Assembly (NCBI RefSeq): GCF_900168195.1
Contig: NZ_FUYX01000015.1
Span: forward strand, 1-64,000
Origin: Allobosea thiooxidans
GTDB lineage: Bacteria; Pseudomonadota; Alphaproteobacteria; Rhizobiales; Beijerinckiaceae
Direction of reading: 5' to 3'
DNA length: 64,000 nt
Shown here: piece by piece, positions 1 to 8,303 of the stretch
Numbering within the stretch: the stretch's first letter is position 1
Layout of the letters: the number at the start of each line of letters is the position of its first letter
The notes under the pieces: model-generated
Database searches by the model: none
What the model saw: only the letters and a program-made list of their open reading frames with translations
Told to the model about the DNA's origin: nothing
Position numbers and translations under genes: made by a program

Positions 1-123
1 GTGCGCGCGGTGCAGTCGATCGACGCCATGGCCGTGATCTACATGGTCACCACCCTGATCTGGCTCGTCATCGCCCTGCGCTTCGTCAACCCCACCCAGA
101 TCGTCGCTCGCGCCAAACGATGA
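1..123 (+). CDS. C-terminal end of a membrane protein (partial)
   Basis: The frame is open from base 1 to a TGA at 121-123, leaving the last 40 residues of a protein that begins upstream. Residues about 9-28 form one hydrophobic helix, followed by a short tail that ends in basic residues (Arg, Lys, Arg). That end resembles the last helix of a bacterial inner-membrane permease, and amino-acid ABC permeases often end this way. The fragment is too short to tell an ABC permease from a major-facilitator protein. It runs toward the minus-strand aldolase gene, so transcription is convergent. Confidence 0.6.
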   Translation: MRAVQSIDAMAVIYMVTTLIWLVIALRFVNPTQIVARAKR

Positions 124-371
124 ACGGGAGGATTTGAATCTTCATAACCCGACGCTTACAGGCCCCTTGCGGTCGCAATCCGATCGAGTAATCGGCCGGG
201 CTCGCCATGGGAGAATGGCTACTGCGAGAGCTTCAGCTCGGAGCTCCGTGCGCATGATCGGCTGTGAGAACACACGGCATTTCAACAGCACGCGCTTCAG
301 GCCCCATGAGAAATGACGCCCAGGTCAGGGCGTCCCCCAAAGGTCAAAGGCCTACTTTAGGAGAGAGCCAC

Positions 372-1436
372 TCAATCGGACACGCCGGCCAGAGCCCGGG
401 TGTGCTTCGTGAGATTGTCCACGAGCGCGTCCACAGCCTCCTCCGACGTGTCGAAAGCTGTTACGAACCGCGCGCTGCCGGACGCTTCATCCCAGTGGAA
501 GGCGTACCCGTCCCGGCGCAATCGCTCGACGGTCGCGCCTGACAGCTTCAGGAAGACTTCGTTACCCTGCACGGGGTGCAATGGCTTGATCTCGGAAGCA
601 GCTAAAAGTTCGACAAGCTGTCGTGCCCTCGCATTTGCGTGGGATGCGTTATGCAACCATAGATCGGACTTCGCGTAAGCAAGTAGCTGAGCTGAGTTGA
701 AACGCAGTTTTGACACGAGCCCACCGCTTTGTTTCACGCGATACCACCAACGTTGTTTGTCTTCCTCGTCGAAGAGGACGATCGCTTCGGTATTCAAGCA
801 ACCGTTTTTTGCTGCACCAAGGGATAGAACCTTAACGCCAACTTTCCAGGTCAGCTCAGCCGGAGAGCACCCGAAATACGCGACCGCGTTCGCGAAGCGT
901 GCCCCGTCCATATGGATTGCGAGACCATTCTCGTCGGCTACCGCTTGAAGTTGAGCGAGTTGGGAAACGTCGTATGCGGTTCCAACTTCGGTGCATTGAG
1001 TAATCGAGAGAGCGGCCGGGCGCGGGCGATTCACCGACAGCGCGCGCCTGGGCGAAACAGCAGCGGCAAGATTGTCGGGCGTCACGAATCCATGCGTGCC
1101 GTCGATTGGCGCTATCGTTATGCCTGGGTTGAGGAAACCGGGAGCGTTGACCTCGTCTGCCAGAATATGGCTGTGCTTGTGGGCGAAGATCACCCCATGG
1201 GAGGGCGCGATCATTGCGAGAGCGATCGCGTTGGCTGCCGTTCCGCTTACCACCGGCACGACGTGCACTGCGGTCTCGAATACCTCCGACCATACTGCAT
1301 CGAGCTTTGCCGTGAGCGCATCCCGGCCGTAGCCATCGTCCTTTCGTGCATTCTCCGCCAGCAGCGCGTCGACGATTTCCGGAGCGATGCCAGCGTTGTT
1401 GTCGCTACGGAAGTTGCGATCGAGGTCCGGGATCAT
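372..1436 (-). CDS. Low-specificity threonine aldolase-like PLP enzyme
   Basis: A 354-residue fold-type I PLP enzyme of the beta-eliminating lyase/threonine aldolase family. It is expected to cleave L-threonine or other beta-hydroxy-alpha-amino acids to glycine plus an aldehyde in the cytoplasm. The N-terminal SDNNAG and SGTAANA segments, HMDGAR (about 176-181, the aspartate that pairs with the PLP nitrogen) and GAAKNG with Lys210 as the likely Schiff-base lysine are visible. Length is normal. The gene starts 9 bases after the stop of the M20 amidohydrolase on the same strand, with AGGA just upstream, so the two are probably co-transcribed. Inference: the amidohydrolase releases a beta-hydroxy amino acid that this enzyme splits, and the aldehyde dehydrogenase at 3813 could oxidise the aldehyde product. 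Confidence 0.88.
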   Translation of the reverse strand: MIPDLDRNFRSDNNAGIAPEIVDALLAENARKDDGYGRDALTAKLDAVWSEVFETAVHVVPVVSGTAANAIALAMIAPSHGVIFAHKHSHILADEVNAPGFLNPGITIAPIDGTHGFVTPDNLAAAVSPRRALSVNRPRPAALSITQCTEVGTAYDVSQLAQLQAVADENGLAIHMDGARFANAVAYFGCSPAELTWKVGVKVLSLGAAKNGCLNTEAIVLFDEEDKQRWWYRVKQSGGLVSKLRFNSAQLLAYAKSDLWLHNASHANARARQLVELLAASEIKPLHPVQGNEVFLKLSGATVERLRRDGYAFHWDEASGSARFVTAFDTSEEAVDALVDNLTKHTRALAGVSD

Positions 1437-1445
1437 AGGCTTTTC

Positions 1446-2681
1446 CTAACCCGCAGCATGGCCAGCGTGGCACTTGCCTTGCCATTTCGGCGGGCCTGCC
1501 CGGAGGGCCTCTTTCGCGACGTTTGCCAACCAGCTGGCGGCAGCTGGCAGGATCTCGTCATTGAATCTGTACTCAGGGCTGTGAAGTTGTACGCCGTCCT
1601 CCGCAGGGCCATTGCCAATCCAGACGAGCGCGCCAGGTCGTTGCTGGAGGAACCAGCAGAAGTCTTCTCCGCCCATGCTTGGCGCGAAATCCGTCATCAC
1701 CGGAAGGCCTGCGGCCTCACCTGCTCGCATGGCCATGCCCGCCTCCTCTGGCGCATTCACGGTCGGATCTGCGCCGCGCCTGACCTCGACTTCGGCTCGA
1801 ACGCTGTGCGCCTTTGCAATTCCGGCGACGATTCTCCTCACCTCGTTCTCTACGGCTTCCCGAAGGTCCGGATCGAGAAAGCGCATGGTGCCTTGAAGGA
1901 TCACGCTTTCACCAATCTGATTGTATGCGATGCCTGTTTCCATCGTGGTGATCGACACCACGGCACTGCTAAGCGGATCGACCCTGCGCGAGACTACGCC
2001 CTGAAGACCCATGATGACGTGACTGGCGGCTACGACCGGGTCGACGCCTTGGTGAGCCATGGCCGCATGCGCCGCCTTTCCGATCAACTTGATTCTCAGC
2101 CGAGAGGAGCAGGCCATCATCGGGCCGGGCCGGACGGCCAGAGTTCCGGCCGGCAGGCCAGGCCAATTGTGGAATGCGAATACGCGCTCACAATCGAACC
2201 TTTCGAACAGCCCGTCGCCCAGCATGGCCAAAGCGCCAGTTCCGCCTTCCTCGGCTGGTTGGAAAATGAACCTCACGGTTCCTTCCCAATCCGCATCTTG
2301 TACGAGCAGAGCGGCTGCCCCCAGCAATGAGGCCGTGTGGCCGTCGTGGCCGCATGCATGCATGATCCCGTGATGCTTCGAGGCAAACGGCAGGCCTGTG
2401 TCCTCGACGATCGCCAAGGCGTCCATATCCGCGCGAAGGCCGACGCTACGTTCCGAGTTGCCGCGCTTTAGCGTGGCAACCACTCCATGTCCGCCGATTC
2501 CGGCTTCTCGCGGAACGCCTAGCGCACCCAGACGAGCGCGAACGAACGCCGAGGTCTCAATTTCGTGCTTCGCCAGTTCCGGATGCGCATGCAGGTGATG
2601 TCGCCAAGCCAGCAAATCCCGCCTCAACTCATCGCCGATGGCCAGATGGTTGGATGGTCGCGGTCGATATGCGGCAGACAC
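1446..2681 (-). CDS. M20 family amidohydrolase (first of three)
   Basis: An M20D-type metallo-amidohydrolase of 411 residues, the family of hippurate and indole-acetyl-amino-acid hydrolases, which cut the amide bond of N-acyl amino acids in the cytoplasm. HAHPEL (about 31-36), HACGHDGHT (108-116, with Cys110 and His112 as metal ligands), QPAEE (141-145) and HNWPG (171-175) are present, as is a C-terminal GGEDFCWF. I chose GTG at 2681 because GGAGGGG lies 5 bases upstream; an ATG at 2708 would add 9 residues but has no ribosome-binding site. A much longer in-frame extension to 2981 would run through the divergent LysR gene and is not credible. The enzyme is followed at once by the threonine aldolase. 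The true acyl group and amino acid are unknown. Confidence 0.9.
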   Translation of the reverse strand: MSAAYRPRPSNHLAIGDELRRDLLAWRHHLHAHPELAKHEIETSAFVRARLGALGVPREAGIGGHGVVATLKRGNSERSVGLRADMDALAIVEDTGLPFASKHHGIMHACGHDGHTASLLGAAALLVQDADWEGTVRFIFQPAEEGGTGALAMLGDGLFERFDCERVFAFHNWPGLPAGTLAVRPGPMMACSSRLRIKLIGKAAHAAMAHQGVDPVVAASHVIMGLQGVVSRRVDPLSSAVVSITTMETGIAYNQIGESVILQGTMRFLDPDLREAVENEVRRIVAGIAKAHSVRAEVEVRRGADPTVNAPEEAGMAMRAGEAAGLPVMTDFAPSMGGEDFCWFLQQRPGALVWIGNGPAEDGVQLHSPEYRFNDEILPAAASWLANVAKEALRAGPPKWQGKCHAGHAAG

Positions 2682-2732
2682 GATAGCCCCTCCGAGGAAG
2701 TTTGCCATTGAACCGATCGGGGGGCTGCCGCA

Positions 2733-2745
2733 CAAATCGGATTTG
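2733..2745. promoter_or_regulatory. Inverted repeat between amidohydrolase and LysR genes
   Basis: CAAAT-CGG-ATTTG is an exact 5-base dyad with a 3-base spacer, lying in the short divergent region between the M20 gene (minus) and the LysR gene (plus). LysR proteins usually bind interrupted dyads in such positions, so this is a candidate operator for the neighbouring regulator. The site is short and could be chance. Confidence 0.35.
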
Positions 2746-2789
2746 GGACTTCCAACATAGGATCGTCTTATGCGTATGACGGCGCTCCG

Positions 2790-3695
2790 ATGAGCATGAA
2801 CCTCAGGCAGATGGAGGTTTTCAGGGCCGTGATGAAGGAGGGCAGCGTTACCGGCGCGGCCAAACTCCTGAACGTTTCGCAGCCTTCCATAAGCGCCATT
2901 CTTCGCTATGCGGAACAGAGGCTCGGCTTCCATCTTTTCGATCGATCGTCTGGCCGCCTTCGGCCGACTGACGCTGCACATCGACTCTTCTCAGGCGTCG
3001 AGCGGGTGTTTGAAGAGGTTGCTCGCGTCAATCGCACGGCTGCCGATCTGAACGAGGCGCATCGTGTGTCGCTGCGGATTGGCAGCATCAGCGCCCTGTC
3101 GATGTCGCTCAGTCCGCACCTTGTGGCTGAGTTTCAGCGGGCGGAACCGCGCGCGAACGTTCGCCTCAGTGTCATGAAACGCCCCGAAATTGCGAAGGAC
3201 CTTTGCGCCGAGCAGCTGGAAATCGGCATTACCTTCCTTGCTGAACGATACCCCGGGGTAGCCACGATCGAGATCGCCCGGCGACCACTTCAATGTGTCG
3301 TACCCGTCGGCCACGACCTGCAAGGCCGAGCGTCGGTCACGATCGCTGAAATCGCCGCCTATCCACTCGTCGGTTACGATCCCAACCTCTCAACGACAAT
3401 TCTCTTGAAGCGGATATTCAAGGAGGCCGGGGTCCCTTATCGGCCGGTTTGCGAGGTCGAGCAGGTCCTGCAGGCATGGTCGCTTGTCCAGTCAGGGATC
3501 GGCGTGTGCATCGTCGAGCCCTTCTCGGCCATGGAAAAATTCTTCCCCGGCGCCTGCGCCGTGCCTTTGGATTGCTCGGAGACGGTGCCGCTCCAATTCC
3601 TCGTGGCCGAGGGCCGGTCGGAATGGTCGATGCTGCATTCGTTTATCGAGCAATCACGAAAGGTGCTCGCTGCCGCGGCAGCTGCGGCCCCATAG
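2790..3695 (+). CDS. LysR family transcriptional regulator
   Basis: A 301-residue LysR-type regulator. The N-terminal winged helix-turn-helix covers about residues 3-62 (NLRQMEVFRAV, then GAAKLLNVSQPSIS as the recognition region). It is followed by a periplasmic-binding-protein-like effector domain that starts near SLRIGSISALS. The usual start is the ATG at 2790; a second ATG two codons later (2796) is equally possible because no clear ribosome-binding site separates them. It is divergent from the M20-aldolase pair and lies directly upstream of the aldehyde dehydrogenase on the same strand, so it probably controls one or both. The inducer cannot be read from sequence. Confidence 0.92.
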   Translation: MSMNLRQMEVFRAVMKEGSVTGAAKLLNVSQPSISAILRYAEQRLGFHLFDRSSGRLRPTDAAHRLFSGVERVFEEVARVNRTAADLNEAHRVSLRIGSISALSMSLSPHLVAEFQRAEPRANVRLSVMKRPEIAKDLCAEQLEIGITFLAERYPGVATIEIARRPLQCVVPVGHDLQGRASVTIAEIAAYPLVGYDPNLSTTILLKRIFKEAGVPYRPVCEVEQVLQAWSLVQSGIGVCIVEPFSAMEKFFPGACAVPLDCSETVPLQFLVAEGRSEWSMLHSFIEQSRKVLAAAAAAAP

Positions 3696-3812
3696 AAAGA
3701 TCTTATACCGATCGCAAACATCCGTATTGGTTGAAACCCTGCTTCCGCGGTTCCCTCCATCGATGGGTTCAATCCGGCCCGATCGGGGTCGGATACAATT
3801 CGCGGAGGAAGC

Positions 3813-5357
3813 ATGGGCTGCATCGAGAACGGCATCGCGCACGATGCAGGATCGTTCCGTCCTTCTCCCCGGGCAATCAGGTATCTGCCCTCGGCCAGCC
3901 TGGAGGGGCGCACTCTCTGGATCGGTGGTGCTTGGTCCAATGCCGCGGATGGAAGCTCCTTCGTCTCGATTTGCCCGAGCGATGGCGAGAGCCTGGCACT
4001 GATCTCGAAGGCCGGGCCTGGCGACGTCGATCGTGCCGTCCGCTCGGCGCATGCGGTTGCACCGGCATGGGCCGCCATCGAGGAGACGGAGCGGGGCGCG
4101 ATCCTGAAGCGCGTTGCTGATCAACTGCGCGCCCATGTCGACCAGCTCTCTTACCTGGAGACGCTGGATTCTGGTCGCACCATCACGGACACCACCAATG
4201 GCGTGGCTCGGGCGGCCTCGATGTTCGAGTACTATGGCGGCATCACGGACAAGCTTCACGGGCATATCGCGCCAGGCACGCCGGGCCGGACAACTCTGAC
4301 CGAGCGCGAACCATTCGGTGTGATGGCCGCGATCGCTCCGTGGAATTACCCACTGACGAACGCCGTCACGAAACTGGCTCCAATTCTGGCATGCGGCAAC
4401 ACGGTCGTTCTCAAGCCGGCGGAGCAGACACCGCTCGTTACCCTTCTGTTCGCTCAACTCATGCAGAAGGCCGGCGTCCCCGATGGGGTCGTCAACATCA
4501 TCACGGGAGCGGGGGAGACGGGGGCTGAACTTGTCCGGCACCCCCTCGTCGCCAAGATCAGCTTCACCGGTTCGACAGCGACCGGGCGGCTGATCGCGTC
4601 GGAAGCTGGGAAGCTGCTTAAGGGCGTGGTGCTCGAGCTTGGCGGCAAGTCGCCCATGGTCGTCTTCGACGACGCTGACCTCGACAAGGCCTCATCTGCA
4701 GCCGTGTTCTCCACCTTCATGAACCAGGGCCAGACCTGCACCTCCTGCAACAGGATTCTCGTTGCGAACTCGCTCAAGGACCAATTCACGCGCCTTTGCG
4801 AGGAGAAGCTGTCCAGGCTTCGGGTGGGAGATCCTTTCGACAAGCAGACTCAGATCGGCGTCATCGTATCGGCGGAGCAACTTCAACGAATCCAGCGATT
4901 GACGCAGGGAGTTCACCCACGATCCGTGGAGTTGGCGGACTATCGGCCCCAAGAGGGAGGATACTACTTCAAGCCGATGATCGTGGATGCTTTCGATCCA
5001 GAGAGCGCCTTCGCCAAAGAGGAAATCTTCGGGCCCGTCATGGCCATCCGTGGCTTCGATACGGATGAAGAAGCCTATGAGCTCGCCAATGATACGGATT
5101 ACGGGCTTGCATCCTCGGTCTGGACGACTTCGCTCGGCCGTTCCGAGGTCGCGCGCAGGCGGATCGTGTCAGGCGTGGTTTGGATCAACTGCGTGCATGC
5201 TCTCCCGGCTGGTGCGCCGGTCGCCGGACAAAAGGCCAGCGGGCTGGGCAGCGAATATGGGCGGGAGATCGCCGAGCAGTATATGAAGATCAAGACCACG
5301 GTCGTGATGACAGACGGGTGGGCGAGCCCCTTCGATATTTCCCGGGGCGCCAGGTGA
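3813..5357 (+). CDS. NAD(P)-dependent aldehyde dehydrogenase
   Basis: A complete 514-residue member of the aldehyde dehydrogenase superfamily, most like betaine-aldehyde or aminoaldehyde dehydrogenases. It oxidises an aldehyde to its acid. PWNYP (176-180), KPAEQTP (201-207), FTGST (251-255), general-base Glu275 in ELGGK and nucleophile Cys309 in GQTC are all in place. The ATG at 3813 follows GGAGGA at good spacing. The first 30 or so residues precede the usual family start, so a later start is possible, but none is better supported. The stop overlaps the GTG start of the next M20 gene by four bases (GTGA), so the two are translationally coupled. Substrate unknown; an aldehyde from the nearby aldolase is a reasonable guess. 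Confidence 0.93.
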   Translation: MGCIENGIAHDAGSFRPSPRAIRYLPSASLEGRTLWIGGAWSNAADGSSFVSICPSDGESLALISKAGPGDVDRAVRSAHAVAPAWAAIEETERGAILKRVADQLRAHVDQLSYLETLDSGRTITDTTNGVARAASMFEYYGGITDKLHGHIAPGTPGRTTLTEREPFGVMAAIAPWNYPLTNAVTKLAPILACGNTVVLKPAEQTPLVTLLFAQLMQKAGVPDGVVNIITGAGETGAELVRHPLVAKISFTGSTATGRLIASEAGKLLKGVVLELGGKSPMVVFDDADLDKASSAAVFSTFMNQGQTCTSCNRILVANSLKDQFTRLCEEKLSRLRVGDPFDKQTQIGVIVSAEQLQRIQRLTQGVHPRSVELADYRPQEGGYYFKPMIVDAFDPESAFAKEEIFGPVMAIRGFDTDEEAYELANDTDYGLASSVWTTSLGRSEVARRRIVSGVVWINCVHALPAGAPVAGQKASGLGSEYGREIAEQYMKIKTTVVMTDGWASPFDISRGAR

Positions 5358-6523
5358 ACGCAAAGGCTCTCGCTCTCGATTCCAAGAAACTTAGCCGGCA
5401 ACTCGTCGAGTGGAGGCGCCACCTGCATGCCCATCCCGAGCTCTCCGGCGAGGAGGCGGGGACGTCGAGCTTCGTTGCCGAAAAGCTCGAGGAAATCGGC
5501 GTGCCCTTCATCGCGAATGTGGGCGGGTACGGCATCGTCGCATCGCTGAGCCGGGAAGGCTCAGACCGAAGCGTGGGACTTCGAGCGGATATGGATGCCT
5601 TGCCGATCCTGGAGGCCACGAACCTCCCCTACGCTTCTCGAACCCCGGGGGTGATGCACGCATGTGGGCACGACGGCCACACGGTCTGCCTGTTGGGGGC
5701 GGCGGCCATCCTTGCAGCAGATGCGAGCTGGGCGGGCACCGTTCGCTTCGTCTTCCAGCCTGCGGAGGAGGCAGGGACCGGAGCGCGCGCGATGTTGGCG
5801 GACGGACTTCTCGATCGCTTTCCCGTCGATCGGTTCTTCGCCTTCCACAACTGGCCGGGTGTCCAGGCGGGCACCGTGGCGGTCCGCCCGGGCATCATGA
5901 TGGCGACCACGGGCAGAATTCGGATCACCCTGCGGGGGGAGGCCGCTCACGCTGCCATGCCTCACCGAGCCCGCGACCCGTTGCACGCGGCTGCCCAATT
6001 GATCATCGCTGCGCAGTCGATCGTCTCCAGGGAGATCGACGCTCAGGATTCAGCCGTTATCTCGATATGCGTCATGAACGCTGGATCGGCGATCAACCAG
6101 ATCCCTGATGAGGTGACGCTAGGCGGGATCATGCGGCTCCATAGACCCGAGCTGCGCGAGCATATCGAAGCGAGCCTCCGGCGTGTCTGTGAAGGCATTG
6201 CCGAGGCTTTTGCGGTCGAGGTGGACTGCCAGATCGAGCGAGGATCACAAGCCTGCATCAATACGGATGAGGGCGCCGAGATTGCGCAGCAGGCCGCCGT
6301 CGAGGCGGGGTTCGACATGGACCCTGCTCCGACCCCCAGCATGGGCGGGGAAGACTTCTCCGCCATGCTCTCCGCGCGAGGGGGGGCGCTCGCCTGGATC
6401 GGCAACGGGCCGGCGACGGGTGGGCGCGGGCTGCACAGCCCTCACTACGACTTCAACGACGATATTCTGCCGGTGGGAGCCCTATGGCTGGCGAACGTAG
6501 CGAGGCTGTCGCTCTCTCACTGA
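5354..6523 (+). CDS. M20 family amidohydrolase (second of three)
   Basis: A 389-residue paralogue of the enzyme at 1446-2681. HAHPEL (about 25-30), HACGHDGHT (102-110, metal-ligand Cys104), QPAEE (135-139) and HNWPG (165-169) are conserved, with a late MGGEDF. It is predicted to hydrolyse an N-acyl amino acid or similar amide in the cytoplasm. The GTG at 5354 sits in a GTGA overlap with the aldehyde dehydrogenase stop; longer in-frame starts would lie inside that gene. The SBP gene follows 74 bases downstream, so the operon reads dehydrogenase, amidohydrolase, SBP, GMC oxidoreductase, permeases. This supports the amidohydrolase acting on the imported compound. Confidence 0.92.
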   Translation: MNAKALALDSKKLSRQLVEWRRHLHAHPELSGEEAGTSSFVAEKLEEIGVPFIANVGGYGIVASLSREGSDRSVGLRADMDALPILEATNLPYASRTPGVMHACGHDGHTVCLLGAAAILAADASWAGTVRFVFQPAEEAGTGARAMLADGLLDRFPVDRFFAFHNWPGVQAGTVAVRPGIMMATTGRIRITLRGEAAHAAMPHRARDPLHAAAQLIIAAQSIVSREIDAQDSAVISICVMNAGSAINQIPDEVTLGGIMRLHRPELREHIEASLRRVCEGIAEAFAVEVDCQIERGSQACINTDEGAEIAQQAAVEAGFDMDPAPTPSMGGEDFSAMLSARGGALAWIGNGPATGGRGLHSPHYDFNDDILPVGALWLANVARLSLSH

Positions 6524-6597
6524 CGATGACGCCTGCCGGAGTTCATGCCCCAAGGTCAACAGACCGGGATCACCGTACGGGAAGTGGAGGACTGATT

Positions 6598-8190
6598 GTG
6601 AAGAACGCACTCAACATGATGAAACGGGCGTCTTGGGGAGTAGGCCTGACGCTCGCTTTGCTTTCTGGGGCGGCAACGCTCGCTCAGGCTCAGTCCGTCA
6701 TCAAATACACGCCCTCGGCCGAGCCTCGGACGATGGACCCCGTACTCAGTTCCGTCGCGATTACGCAGCAGCACGCCTATCTCGTCTACGACACGCTGTT
6801 CTCTCTCGACGAGAAGCTGCAGCCGCAGCCGCAGATGGTCGGCAAGGTCGAGAAATCGGATGGTGGGCGCGTCTATGTCATGACACTTCGGCCGGGCCTG
6901 AAGTTCCACGACGGCAGCCCGGTCCGCTCTGCCGACGTCGTCGCCTCCATCAATCGCTGGGCCACCAGGGACACGGTCGGTCGCAAGCTCGTCGAGCTCG
7001 GCATGAAGGTATCGGCGGTCGACGACCAGTCCTTTCGCGTCGAGATGAAGCAGGACACGCCTCTGCTTCTCGATGGGTTCGCGAAGCCGACCTCGAGCGC
7101 ACTGTTCATCATGCGCGAAAAGGAGGCCCTGACCGATTCATCGAAGCCGGTTGCCGAGATCGTCGGCTCTGGGCCCTTCCGCATGGTTGAATACAAGCCG
7201 GGCGCCCGCATCGTGTATGAGCGGAATCCGGACTACGTGCCGCGCCAGGAGCCGGCCAGCTATTTTGCCGGCGGCAAGGTAGCGAAGGTCGATCGTGTCG
7301 AGTGGGTCATCATGCCCGACGCTGCGACCGCCGTCTCGGCGCTCCAGACCGGCGAGATCGACATCTACGAGTCGCCGCCGCTCGACCTCGTTCCGGTCCT
7401 TGAAACGAACAAGAGCGTGGAAATCCGTCTGCCCGGCGGCCAGGGCCAGGTGGGGCTGTTGCGGCCCAACTTCAAGCAACCCCCTTTCGACAAAGTCGAG
7501 GCCCGTCGCGGTCTTGCGCTTCTGATGGATCAGGCTGACGCCATGTCAGTTGTTGCCGGGGCCGAACCGAAATTCTGGTCGAAATGCTACAGCTTCCTCG
7601 GCTGCGGCGGGGTGAGCGAGGACCAGTCCGGAATGGATTGGATGCAGAAGCCCGACATCGCCGAAGCAAAGAAGCTCTTCAAGCAAGCCGGCTACGACGG
7701 CAAGTCCATCGTGGTCATCGCCCCCGGCGATAACGAGGTCATCAAGAACTTCGGAATGATTGCGGCGGAGCGGCTCAAGGAAGCGGGCCTGAACGTCGAC
7801 CTGCAGCTCTCCGACTTCGCGTCGATGATTGCACGTCGCGGCAATCAGGGGCCGACCGACAAGGGGGGATGGAATCTCTTCCCGATGTGGTCGTTCGGCT
7901 TCGAAACGGACAACCCGATCTCGCATCCCCAGCTGAACCTGGTCTGCTCCAACGCGGCGTATGCGGGGTGGGCGTGCTCCCCGGAAATCGAGCAGCTGAA
8001 ATCCGCTTGGGCGCTTGAGACCGACCCCGTGAAGCGCAAGGAGATCATTCACAAGATCCAACTGGCTTCTGCCGAGCTCCTGCCCTTCGTGCCGCTTGGC
8101 CGCTTCTACTCTCCCATGGCTTTTCGCCGGAACGTCACGGACGTGCTGAAGACGCCGTTGCCGGTGTTCTGGAACCTGGAGAAGAAGTAG
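6598..8190 (+). CDS. Family 5 extracellular solute-binding protein (Dpp/Opp type)
   Basis: A 530-residue periplasmic binding protein of the peptide/nickel/opine ABC family (SBP_bac_5). Residues 1 to about 31 form a signal peptide with lysines, a hydrophobic core and an AQA cleavage site. The mature part starts with the typical YTPSAEPRTMDPV region and has the family block with KFHDGSPVRSADVVAS. The GTG at 6598 is preceded by GGAGG; upstream in-frame codons overlap the amidohydrolase and are rejected. It should deliver its ligand to the permeases at 10133 and 11071. No ATPase gene accompanies this transporter. Ligands of this family include peptides, opines, sugars and acylated amino acids, so specificity is open. 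Confidence 0.92.
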   Translation: MKNALNMMKRASWGVGLTLALLSGAATLAQAQSVIKYTPSAEPRTMDPVLSSVAITQQHAYLVYDTLFSLDEKLQPQPQMVGKVEKSDGGRVYVMTLRPGLKFHDGSPVRSADVVASINRWATRDTVGRKLVELGMKVSAVDDQSFRVEMKQDTPLLLDGFAKPTSSALFIMREKEALTDSSKPVAEIVGSGPFRMVEYKPGARIVYERNPDYVPRQEPASYFAGGKVAKVDRVEWVIMPDAATAVSALQTGEIDIYESPPLDLVPVLETNKSVEIRLPGGQGQVGLLRPNFKQPPFDKVEARRGLALLMDQADAMSVVAGAEPKFWSKCYSFLGCGGVSEDQSGMDWMQKPDIAEAKKLFKQAGYDGKSIVVIAPGDNEVIKNFGMIAAERLKEAGLNVDLQLSDFASMIARRGNQGPTDKGGWNLFPMWSFGFETDNPISHPQLNLVCSNAAYAGWACSPEIEQLKSAWALETDPVKRKEIIHKIQLASAELLPFVPLGRFYSPMAFRRNVTDVLKTPLPVFWNLEKK

Positions 8191-8207
8191 TTCGCCTCCG
8201 ACCTGTC

Positions 8208-8229
8208 GCCGCCGCGCATCTGCGGCGGC
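8208..8229 (+). repeat. Perfect intercistronic stem-loop after the SBP gene
   Basis: GCCGCCGC-gcatct-GCGGCGGC forms an exact 8-base-pair GC stem with a 6-base loop, beginning 17 bases after the SBP stop codon. There is no T-run after it, so it is not a classical terminator. Stems in this place often protect the abundant SBP message from 3' decay and lower expression of downstream genes; that role is inferred. Confidence 0.6.
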
Positions 8230-8303
8230 GCAATTCCCTCGGGCCAAAAACGATGTGGCCCATTGACGGTGCGAGCGTCTGCTCCTCGCTGAAAGTTGGA
8301 TCT

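Noticed and set aside
912..2330. Long open frame (472 codons) opposite the aldolase and amidohydrolase genes
   Set aside because: It is the mirror of two well-supported genes, has Arg/His-rich low-complexity sequence and no family motif. High GC makes long antisense frames common.
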